DNA of 11,299 nucleotides from Euperipatoides rowelli (Eukaryota > Onychophora > Udeonychophora > Euonychophora > Peripatopsidae): assembly GCA_003024985.2 (NCBI GenBank), contig PXIH01S0002384.1; one strand, written 5' to 3'. Under the pieces are notes generated by a model. It was not told the DNA's origin. It ran no database searches and worked only from the letters and a program-made list of their open reading frames with translations. The stretch's first letter is position 1, and each line of letters starts with the position of its first letter. Shown in pieces: positions 1-9,025 of this stretch. A program made the position numbers and the translations under genes.

Positions 1-792
1 GAGTTTGTCTAGAATAGAAATGGATATGTTCAGTTATAAAAAATAGTGCTGGGAAGAATATAATTAGCCTAATTATCAAAATTATCACCAAGTTAGATTT
101 AAATAGACCATCAAAAAAATTACACAGAAATTTAACAAATATAAACAAACATTAATTTTAATAAAAATCTCATTCTAGATAATAGGCCTATATGCTACTG
201 TATATATATTTTAATTTGTGAAAGTGTTTACATCCCTTTAAGTTAAAAAAAAAAAAAATCATCCCAATTTAATCTTTTGGTTAAAACCAAACATTTTTTT
301 TTTGTTTTAAATAATTAATTTTAGCAAACTTATGTATTAAAATTTTCCCCTTGAGACCTTAGCACCAAGTTCTGTTAAAAAAATGTCAATTTTCTGACTC
401 CCCCTCCCTCATATAAAGTGTTATTCTTTCAAGGCATTTATCTTGCTCCTAATTGAGCCCTCAATAGTAATTCAATATCATGTGTAATTAATTTTAGTTT
501 TTATGTTTTAAATAAACAAATAGCATAAGTTAAAATTTTTTTTTAAAAAACCAAACAATTCACAAAAAGAAATCCTAAAAGATGAGATATTGTTGGCCCA
601 TATTGAAGCAGGATTCACCACAAGCCTCATTATCTGTGTATGAATTTTTTTGCACTTACTAGTCATCTCAAAATAAGGGAAGGAAAGCAATTTTTTTTAG
701 AAAATTTGATTATATTATAACTGTATCCCTTGCTTTTGAGAAACTGATGCATCCAATTTAATTAACTTAGACCTAATTTACATTATTATTAT
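1..792. other. AT-rich non-coding sequence
   Basis: Poly-A/T runs, one TAGCCTA (65), one TAGGCCTA (183) and one TACTGTA (196). A 60-codon minus-strand ORF at 508-690 is AT-rich with no recognisable domain and is treated as chance. No gene, RNA or element boundary is visible. Confidence 0.6.
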
Positions 793-844
793 CAGGGTTT
801 CATCTGTAGGGTGTCGCTTTCTCCACTTGAGAAAAAACATGGGT

Positions 845-878
845 AGTGGAGAAAATTTTAAGTGTCCATTTCTCCACT
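845..878. repeat. 10-bp perfect inverted repeat with 14-nt loop
   Basis: AGTGGAGAAA (845-854) pairs with TTTCTCCACT (869-878). A third copy of TTTCTCCACT lies at 818-827, so the middle copy can pair with either side. It lies in the left part of the candidate element 793-1746. Confidence 0.6.
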
Positions 879-1395
879 TTGGAGAAAGAAAAAAAGTATT
901 AGGCAAAGTGAAAAACATTGTCCACNTAATTTTGTATCAAAAAGGTCACCTTTTTCTTTCAATTAAAGATTGGAGAATTATTTTACTTATCTTTTGCAAG
1001 AATCTTTTATTGTTTTCCCCCTTTCAACCCTTTATGCTTTATTTTTAACCTGAAATGCATATTATCGGTAATCAATTCAGAAAATTTAAAAAGATTAAAT
1101 ATTCATTTTATTTACTTCATTAGGCCCTACTAAAAAAATTAGTAATAAGTATAGGGCTACACTATACAGTAGGTTATATACTGTATTTTGCTTCAGCAAA
1201 AACATTTTGTTGTTTTCAATAAATTATAATAGGTAGGCTAGTAATGAACTTTCCAATTCCTGACAATTTAAATCTTTGGATAAGAATCAAACATGGCAAC
1301 AAAGGACTACTCCTTCATATCAGAGTTTTAAAATAGATTTTTATTTTTATATAGGCCTAATTATTTTTCCCTTTCAGAATTTAATTTCCAAACTT

Positions 1396-1436
1396 CTAAT
1401 TAATACTCACACTTTATTAAAGTGTGAATTAACTAG
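1396..1436. repeat. Near-perfect 41-bp palindrome
   Basis: TCACACTTTA (1407-1416) and TAAAGTGTGA (1418-1427) are perfect arms around a single T. Outward, CTAATTAAT-AC and ATTAACTAG continue the symmetry with a 2-base gap and one mismatch. It would extrude as a cruciform or fold as a tight hairpin. It lies inside the candidate element 793-1746. Confidence 0.6.
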
Positions 1437-1547
1437 ACTTTTGTTTTGAAAATAAAATAAGTCCTTTTTGTGTGGATGGGAGAGGAGATATTATTTTGAA
1501 CTGTGATGGAAGGAGCTGGTAGGCCTAAATTAAAATATCTACTTCTT

Positions 1548-1561
1548 CCCCCCCCCCCCCC
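1548..1561 (+). repeat. C14 homopolymer run
   Basis: Fourteen C in a row in strongly AT-rich DNA. Similar runs are C13 at 9670-9682 and G9 at 8215-8223. Their exact lengths are prone to assembly error. Confidence 0.8.
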
Positions 1562-1746
1562 ACACCATTATTTGTTGTGAGTTTCCCATCCTTCACTACC
1601 ACTGGAAAGTTTCTCATTTACATTTTTTTAAATCCTACACCAGCACTATTGTACATCTGGATAAAATATTTTTTTTAGTGTAGAAAAAAAAAAAAAAAAC
1701 CCTTTCTCCAACTGGCGAAAAGAAAATTCATGCAGCTGGAACCCTG

Positions 1747-2103
1747 TATTATAATTATTCGGTTTATTAATGCAAATATATTGTACAGAGATTAGCATCT
1801 AATCCTAGCCCAAATAGGATGTGGGATCAGTTACAGGAATTAATTAGCCTATATTACAGTAATACAGTAAAAAAAAAAAAAAATCCTAAACATTATTATA
1901 AACTATCATCAATATTAATTAATTTAAACATTGAAATAATGGGGATTTGGCATATCTGACAGTTCTGGTATATGGCATATTCATTTTATTAATATTTCTG
2001 GTATTTTTATTAGATATACTGTATATTAAAATGTGAGGGTGGCATGAATTCTGGAAAAACCTTAAAAAATTGACTAGAAAATTTGCGAACCAAGGTGTTT
2101 AGC
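1747..2103. other. AT-rich non-coding sequence between elements
   Basis: Apart from one TAGCCTA (1845), three TACNGTA motifs (1855, 1863, 2017) and an A-run near 1870, nothing can be supported here. Confidence 0.6.
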
Positions 2104-2391
2104 CTGCGCACATAAATATTCTAAATTTAATATGGATAATCTAATAGCTTAGCTATCCAAACTATGATGTAAAATTATTTTAATGGCTCTTTTTTGTAGG
2201 CTACTTGCTTAATTTCTTCATCCAGTTTTTATTTAGTTGAAGAACTATGCCAAACTGGAACTGCATATTCTAATAATGGTCTAATTTGCGATTTATAGGC
2301 ACATGTCGTAGAGAGAACACTGGCCCCAAATTGTCTGAATCTTTAAATGACATAGCCTACATGGCTTTAGCCTATTAGCTTTTAATATATT
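2104..2391 (-). pseudogene. LINE reverse-transcriptase ORF fossil (second family)
   Basis: The minus strand carries the motif region at the end of LINE reverse transcriptases: RFRQFGASVLSTT, then SQIRPLLEYAVPVWHSSSTK (2291-2232), a TAA, KLDEEIKQV, and after a frame break QKRAIKIILHHSLDS. IRPxLEYAxPVWH followed by an xxVQKRAxKII block is characteristic of jockey/CR1-like ORF2 proteins. Upstream on the same strand (2380-2343), ANK and MYVI pieces precede RFRQFGAS, as in the family. Each break at 2368-2374, 2353-2359 and 2197-2203 falls on a TAGSCTA motif. It is a different LINE type from its neighbour at 2392-3100, whose 3' tail abuts it at about 2392, so the neighbour probably inserted into or beside it. 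It is non-functional. Confidence 0.8.
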
Positions 2392-2428
2392 GTTTATTTA
2401 TTTATTTATTTACCCTATTTATTTATTG
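2392..2428 (-). repeat. (AATA)n-type LINE 3' tail
   Basis: On the plus strand this reads as repeated TTTA/ATTT units, interrupted once by CCC. On the minus strand it is AATAAATAAATAGGGTAAATAAATAAATA and lies at the 3' end of the LINE fossil. It includes AATAAA hexamers that may have served as poly(A) signals. Confidence 0.7.
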
Positions 2429-3100
2429 AAAGCAAAAACCTCAGTCCAACGGACCTATTACAGTTATGCCAGGTACTAATTATAGATCAAACAACATAAA
2501 ACATAAAACAATATTACCGGTACAGCAAAATCATAAGCCTACACAATACAAAGTGGGTATAAATTGATAGGCTTTTTCACTCGGAAATATTAGTGAAAGT
2601 TAAAATAAAATAAAGATACAAATCTATAGTAACATATAACAGTAAATTTGACAAGAGTTCACACAATACAAAATTAGCTAGAGTTAGCCAAAGGTAGTCA
2701 TAAATTTAAATCAATATAAACCAAAGCTAAGGAAAAAGATATGAAATGTGAGTAATATCAAAATTCCAAAAACAATAATGGATGGATGGATATTTAGAAT
2801 TACGGTACAATGTTTCTTATAATTAAAGGTTAAGTGGAAATCTTTACTAAAATATTTATTACACAATCTCAATATGTAATTATTAGGGTTAAAATATAAC
2901 ATTATTTCTGGAAAAGGGAAGACTGAAAATCACAGGATGTCTAGTTTAATGATGTAGGCTACTGGGGAGTGGAAGTTAATATTTAGACTGAGATCTTCAC
3001 AATCAATATTAGAATTAGGCTAATTAAATTGTATAAATAATTGAGAGAAAAAAAGGGTTCTTCTATATTCTAGTGATGTTGTGAATGTGTTCATCCTATT
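2392..3100 (-). pseudogene. 5'-truncated LINE fossil: ORF2 C-terminus, 3' UTR and tail
   Basis: Read on the minus strand from about 3100, the sequence encodes the region after the reverse transcriptase domain of jockey/CR1-like LINEs: SLEYRR (3076-3059), NYLYNLI, IDCEDLSLNINFHSP, RHPVIFSLPFSRNN, then FNPNNYILRLCNKYFSKDFH down to about 2800. These blocks sit in different frames with at least one stop between them. Two of the breaks coincide with TAGCCTA motifs (3016-3022 and 2955-2961). After the coding remnant comes about 400 nt of 3' UTR ending GTCCGTTGGACTGAGG, TTTTTGCTTTC and a tail of AATA/AAATA units at about 2428-2392. That is how such LINEs terminate. The UTR holds a 12-bp exact direct repeat (2541-2552 and 2661-2672). 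The family match is from motif recognition; the clade is not settled. Confidence 0.8.
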
Positions 3101-4849
3101 TATGTTTGTGTGTTGGCATAATGACTTTCCTGAGTTTTAAATTATCTTTTTCAAAATCAGCTGGAAGTCCACGGTTGATGATTTGATAGGGCCAGCATTA
3201 ACAATATTGTTTTAATACTTTAAATAAAACCTTGCAGTAAATACTGTAATGGCTAAATTACTGTAAAATAGCCCACCACACAGATGTTGATGCACACTAA
3301 TAATTAGCCTACTGTAGAATGTCGTCGAAGGCCACCCGTACCAATTCAGAGCACCACCCTTATTTCTCAGCCAAAGCAAGGTAAAGTGCACTATTGTCAA
3401 ACACGTGCACCATTAAAAACTTTTTAATAACTGAAAGAAATTCAACCTGTGTCAGGCAACTATGCCCCCTAGTTTTTACCTCAACTTAGGTTTAGTAGAT
3501 TACTAACATGTAGGCCTAATCCAAATAAGAGCACCATTTTGAAAGACAGTCTTTAAAGAATTGCATTGTGATAAATTTAAGGTTCAGTAGCATGGTGCTG
3601 AACAAGGTCCACCCCCCCTCCCCCCTTCATATACATTATAAGATCGCATGCCCACTTAATTGGCATTCTACATATTTGTTTTTTTACTAACAGTGAAAAT
3701 TATCACCAATAATGAACTAATGTAAAAATATCATTATTGTAATTAGTGTAAGCTTTTGTTAACTTTGGTTTTTTTTTTTTTTGTTTGTTTATCCTTTATT
3801 TTCCTGTTAGTTTTTTTCTGTTTATTAAATAAACATAAAAATCGGTTTTTCAATGTTTTGTATACAGTACGGTAATTAAAAAAAAAATATATGTTATCTG
3901 TAAATTTATCTAAGTGTACAGTGTCACAGACTTCTTACTTTAGGTCAGACATTTTTTATAAAAATCAACTAGTTATTTTAAACAGGTACTCTTCAACAGT
4001 CACTTTAGATCTGAAAACAATCAAAAAAATTTAAACTACTTTATGTCTATTATTTTTACATTGTTAACTAGGAATTCTTTGATGACCCCAGGCCATTTTT
4101 TTTTTAATTTAAAAAATTATAGTATCTAGTCATTGAGATTTAGCTGCTGGGGATTAACTATTAAGTTAATCATGTCTTGAAAGCATACAAAAATTACCAA
4201 AACATATAAAAATTTGTTTTAGAGATATAGCCTACTGTAAGCCTTTATATAAAAATCCAGGTATAGGCTCCTTCAGGGAGGTCCCTGCTCGGTAAACTAA
4301 GAGGTAATAATATGTATTTTCTTTTGAAGATACAATCCTGAGTATGTTACAATTTGAGTTCAGAAATTGATTTATATTACGGTAATTTGATTGTTTACAT
4401 TTTGTTGATTTTCATTGTAATCAGTATTGCATGATTAAATATACTGAATGCATAAAAAGCCTCTTAAATAAAAGATTAGATTAAATTATCAGTTGTTGCC
4501 TCCATTGTTTTGTGTAATTTTGTTAAAAAAATATTAATTTGTAAAATAATTTGGTGAAAAATTAAATTTAATAAATTACAATATTATGTAGGCTAATATA
4601 AATTAAGTGACCAGATATCCAAATTTAAAAAAAATAAAAATAAGACAGACAATCCTATATTTTCACCAATTGTTCCACTGCCTAATAAATTTTCTAAATG
4701 ACCATTTTTTTTTTTAAAACTTTTATCACCCCTTTGTAGACTACCAGTTGATTTTTACTGTCCATTATGTAAATATGGGACACTCAGATTTTGCTTGCCG
4801 CTTGCGGTTAAAGTTTAAGTATTATATACAGTATATGCACACAAAACAA
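3101..4849. other. Non-coding sequence
   Basis: The first 100 bases may still belong to the LINE fossil (upstream on its strand), but no motif is clear. Otherwise this is AT-rich sequence with pyrimidine runs (3610-3627), a T-run near 3770, a small hairpin CAGGGA-GG-TCCCTG (4274-4287) and scattered TA motifs. Short ORFs here show no protein-like features. Confidence 0.55.
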
Positions 4850-5119
4850 TCAGTGTCTGGGAGGCAACCTTTACATCTCCCATGATTCCAAACAACCAAT
4901 GGCATATGAACATGTCAAATGCTCAGTTGTCTTAGTCTTTTTCTCCCCAATGCTGACCCTAACTCCTACTATGTAATAAACAACTATGCCCAACCCTATG
5001 ACAATAATAAGTAAATTAAAACATTTTTGATAATACAACTTCTGTCGGCCCAACCGTTAATCAATTAAAGGCCATTTTGGGGTTCATGGGAGATGTGAAG
5101 TTTGTCACCTAGACGCAAT
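4850..5119. mobile_element. 270-bp MITE with terminal inverted repeats
   Basis: The left end (from TCAGTGTCTGGGAGGCAAC) and the reverse complement of the right end (ATTGCGTCTAGGTGACAAAC) align without gaps through a perfect 13-bp core, ACATCTCCCATGA (4873-4885) and TCATGGGAGATGT (5085-5097). A looser match continues to ATGGC. The element is flanked by an exact 11-bp direct repeat, ACACAAAACAA (4839-4849 and 5120-5130), which fits a target-site duplication. A 9-11 bp duplication is typical of Mutator-like elements, so a MULE-derived MITE is the best guess. No coding capacity; a 60-codon minus-strand ORF inside it is fortuitous. Confidence 0.7.
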
Positions 5120-5130
5120 ACACAAAACAA

Positions 5131-7798
5131 ACTAGACCGTAAGAATTATATACTGTATTTGCACTGTTTTATGCTGCTTATAATTAAAAAATAATAACCT
5201 TTTAGGCTGAAATAAATTAAAAAAAAAGCAATAAAGTCTTAGGGTTGAAATATAGGCTACTTTACAGAGCAAAAAAAAAAATTAACACCTTCACTTTTCA
5301 TAAACTTTGGTCACTTTAATGTAGGTTAGTATTATTATTATGCCTAGCTATGATCATTCTAAACACAAATTTTATTTTACTTGGTCTTTGTCAGTACTCT
5401 TATCATTAGTGTATGATTATTGATTAGCCAATCTTTAAATGATAAAATAAATCATTGTCTTGGGAAACTCACATGAAGTTTGAATTTGTAAAGGTCCATT
5501 ATTGGCTAGTAGTAAATTATTATTTCAAAAGTCAATTTAATCAAAAGTATAATAGATTTAATAGTGCAGGCTTTGAAAAAAATTGCTTCTCATTTTGAAC
5601 ATCTGCAGTTCAAATGATAAGAGAGAGAAAATAGGTGAACATGATCAATTCTTTTCTGAATTCCAGCATTAAGGTAGTAATATTGATATAAATGGACTTC
5701 ATTCTATGATTAAAAAATGTAGCTACAGTATTTAAGAAAAAGAAAATTATAGGCTAATTCTGAAGTAAAAACATAATTTATACTGTGTGATATTTATAAG
5801 CTGGAATAAAAAATATATTTCAGATCTCTGAGAATAGTTATGCAATCTATCAGTAGGCTAATTGTTTATCTGTTGATGAACTTATAGAATTTATATATAA
5901 AAAATGTAAAAATTTCATTAGGCCTATTCTTCAAACTAGCCTATATAAGTGAAATTATGTCTGAAAACAATAAATGGACAGGATAGAAAGAAAGAAAGAT
6001 GGGGTACAAATAAAAGGATGGAGTGCAAATGGAAGAGGGAGGCGGAGAAAGACTGAAAGCTATGGAGGGAGGATTTTTGAAATGCTTTATTCAACAAAGA
6101 CAATATTCAGAATTTTTTCAAAGGTCATGTCAGGATGATCTTAGTCTATATGATAAAGAAGTGATTTGTGTCTGTCTAGGCATTGAACTACAAATAGTTT
6201 AAGTTTATAATAAATATCTTCACTAGGTTCAATATTGATTTTTTTAAACAACATCTGGTCTATTGTTTATGGAGAAAGTCATTTGGCCACATCGGATTGT
6301 TTTTATTATAGGCTACGGTACATTATTTAAGTTTTTGTCGGTTGCTTCACATCAAAATTTGTTTTAATTGCTTTTTAAAAATACCATTTTTAGTTGAAAT
6401 TGATTGGCAGTCTTTGGAATCTAATAATTCATCTATCAATAGAAAATGAGGTCTCGTTAAACTAATATTCTGAATCTTTTCTGGATTAGCTGAGCCAATT
6501 ACAAATCAGTACATAGTTTTTAAAAATTTCAAGAGTAAAAAATTTGAACGGTAGGCTGCATGTTGACCTAAAAAATAGATTAGGCTACAGTAGGCTACCT
6601 GAATTTTTTTTACATTGTAAACGTTTATGTAAGTTTAAAAAAATATTTTAATATAATTTATCATGTTGAGCTGACAACTAATTTTAAATATGGTACTAAA
6701 TTACTATAAGAAAAGAAAAAAAAATAATCTATAAAAATAAGAGATTTATAACAATTATAAGGCAGATTATTGGGGACAGTTTAAGGTTGCTACAAAGAAT
6801 CATTGCCGGAAATAGAGGATTATTGTGGTATGAATTATTGAATCGAGCAAATGTAAATTGGCATGAGAGTGACGAATTTGATGGGAAAATGCATTTAAGA
6901 GAAAAAGTTATACATTATGAATAAATGTTGAATTTTAGAGTGTAGAATATTAAAAATAAATTTCAATTCTTGCATTTGTCTATAAGCTAGCAGGTCTGCA
7001 TATTTAATCTTAAGTAGGCCTAAGATAATAAATATTGATAAGTTCTGTGAAAAATATAGTTGGAAATATAATGACATTTATAGTCGCATCTTTTAGGAAT
7101 GGTTTTTGAACAATGTAAAGTAATTATTGCCTAATGAATAGTTGACCCAAAAAATAAAAGTGTTACATTTTATTTCATACTAGACTCTAACAGAACTAAC
7201 TGATAAGAACGACTAAAGATGCAAATAGGGGTAAAAAATAATTCTTTAAAAAAAAGAATAGGCTTTGGGTCTTAATGGAATTATGGCATCGGCAAACAAC
7301 AAGAAACCCGCTATATTGGACTTAGGCTATATAGTTGCAATGGAGAGTAAAGTTATGGTAATCATTAAGTTTCTTAGATTTTGTAGGTTCCCAAAAGGTC
7401 ATAGTGAAATCCTAAAGAATGATAACTTGACATTCCTTTTAGTCGGCTTGTTCCAAGCAGCTAATTCTCCGAGTCTTATATGATCACTCGTTTTAAAAGG
7501 AGGTTGGATTTGGAGACTATTATTTCCAATTAATATAGCCTAGTCTAGTATATATTTTGTTTTACATTTGAACTAGATTGATGGTGATTTAAGAGATTGT
7601 TGCAAATTTAAACACTATACAATAATGAATTTTAATATTTTTACAATTTTTGATGATGAAGAATGAGCTATTTACAGTCTATGTTAGTGAAATGAAATAG
7701 ATCTTTCATGAATAATGTGACACTACTCGAATGGTGGAGTGAATTAACTTCTAGTGTTTTTTTTCTCTAGTTAATGTATGTTATAAATGCCATTGACT
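5131..7798. other. Non-coding sequence with two unexplained open stretches
   Basis: Mostly AT-rich, with the densest run of TA motifs (5253-6597), including two copies 10 bp apart at 6581 and 6591. A purine-rich tract lies at about 5978-6075 (GAAA and GGAGG units). Stop-free stretches at 6700-6924 (+) and 7265-7483 (+) have more protein-like composition than their surroundings but match no family I know. Neither has splice sites or a start context that would support a gene call. Confidence 0.5.
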
Positions 7799-7806
7799 TT
7801 GTAGGG

Positions 7807-9017
7807 CAGGGGTGGGTAACCTTTTGGCTTTGGCAGGTTACATGTCACTAAACATGGATTCTTTAAAAGGATGCACACTTCATGTAACTTACAGCAAATT
7901 TTACTAAAATTATAAAGAGGTAGGCCTACCTACTGGAAAACAAAATAAATTGCTCTAAAATAACCCATAAATGAGCAGTCAATTTTTTAGTCTACATCTG
8001 TCCAGGGCCCCCCACAATGGAGGGGGTTGGGAGCTATAGTCCCAGGGCCAGGGCCCTGTGTATGACCAAACTATATTTAAGAAACTACATAGTTATGACA
8101 TAGCCTACTTAACAGCCAAAAAAAACTTATCAAAAATATATAAGGGCCCTGCTTGAATTTCCAGTCTTGGGGCCCTGTGTCTGTCCCTACTCCCCATATT
8201 TTTCAAGAACCAAAGGGGGGGGGATGACTAGGGCCCATTGTATTTCAATTTACAATGGGCTATTCAGCTAGTTTATTATAATCNACAACAACAACAAAAA
8301 ATATAGCCTAAATCCTGAAAACACAACAGAAACTCTATCAAACATTGATCAGTACAGTACATTATCTTCATTATTTACTACATTGAAATGGGTTTTTAAT
8401 CTAAGTATCCATAATATAGGCTACCGTACTGTATTTCTTAATTTTTTTCTTCAAATTTTCTAATGAATTAGTGAAATAATCTTATGTTAGATCATTCCAG
8501 ACGTTTATTGATCTTATAATGAAACATTAATTCTTTCGGAGTTATTTTTTTGCTTCTATTAATAATTTATTTTTTTGACCCCTTGTTTTGTCATATTTTA
8601 CCTTTTTTATACGTTTCATTAATATTATTTTCAATTAGGCTATTATTTTTTTAAACATGAAAACAAAATCATTAAATAGTAGGCTAATCTCTGAGAAGGT
8701 GATGATGTTTTAATATTGGTCAATCTTTCATATAGTAACTTTTGTTTCTCAGTTTGTTTATCTGTTTTGTTATTCTCCTAAATGACTTATCAATCCTCAA
8801 AATATCTTTATTATTTACAAAACCTATAATTAATGTGATATTGTACAAACCATATAACAGCAATCGATCAGAGCAATTAATTTTTGAACATTGTGCTTTA
8901 AAAATATTTTTATTTTTAATTTTACACCTTGTTATAAAATATAAAATATGGAGATACGGAATTGACAAAATATGCCAAAAGGCCACATGCCCCTGAGGCA
9001 GCAAGTTGCCAGTCCTG
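7807..9017. mobile_element. Non-autonomous hAT-like DNA transposon, 1.2 kb
   Basis: The left end reads CAGGGGTGGGTAACCTTTTG and the reverse complement of the right end reads CAGGACTGGCAACTTGCTGC. Both resemble the common hAT terminus CAGnnnTGGnnAAC, and both reach a CATGT block shortly inside. The flanks are TTGTAGGG (7799-7806) and TTTTAGGG (9018-9025), an 8-bp duplication matching at 7 of 8 bases, the length hAT transposases make. No transposase domain is recognisable. Overlapping 84- and 94-codon ORFs on opposite strands near the right end resemble nothing I know and are probably fortuitous. The interior holds a GGGCCC-rich patch (8005-8260), an assembly ambiguity at 8284 and six TAGSCTA/TAGGCCTA motifs. 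The ends are diverged, so the copy is old. Confidence 0.8.
8233..8260. repeat. 10-bp perfect hairpin
   Basis: GCCCATTGTA (8233-8242) pairs with TACAATGGGC (8251-8260) across an 8-nt loop. It lies at the right edge of a GGGCCC-rich patch inside the hAT-like element and could be the end of a nested insertion. Confidence 0.6.
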
Positions 9018-9025
9018 TTTTAGGG

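Larger units (their letters stand above)
793..1746. mobile_element. Candidate non-autonomous DNA transposon, about 950 bp
   Basis: The left end CAGGGTTTCATCTG and the reverse complement of the right end CAGGGTTCCAGCTG agree at 12 of 14 positions. Further in, both arms contain a CTTT-CCA-TTG-AGAAA block (816-835; 1703-1723 in reverse). TATTAT lies directly outside both ends (787-792, 1747-1752), consistent with a target duplication, but the local sequence is so AT-rich that this is weak support. The interior has a small inverted repeat at 845-878 and a C14 run at 1548-1561. No transposase fragment is seen. It is less certain than the other elements in this window. Confidence 0.45.

Noticed and set aside
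827-1048. 73-codon plus-strand ORF
   Set aside because: It spans an ambiguous base (926) and an inverted repeat, and has low-complexity Lys/Phe/Leu composition.
2711-2902. 63-codon minus-strand ORF as an independent gene
   Set aside because: Its first part is the C-terminal motif region of a decayed LINE ORF and the rest is translated 3' UTR.
3212-3400. 62-codon minus-strand ORF
   Set aside because: No conserved motif, no splice or start context and no link to the LINE frame.
5978-6075. Purine-rich tract as a regulatory element
   Set aside because: Looks like low-complexity sequence with GAAA repeats; nothing beyond composition supports a function.
8720-9004. 94-codon minus-strand ORF as a transposase fragment
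   Set aside because: It runs into the element's terminal repeat, overlaps a similar-sized ORF on the other strand and shows no hAT dimerisation or catalytic motif.
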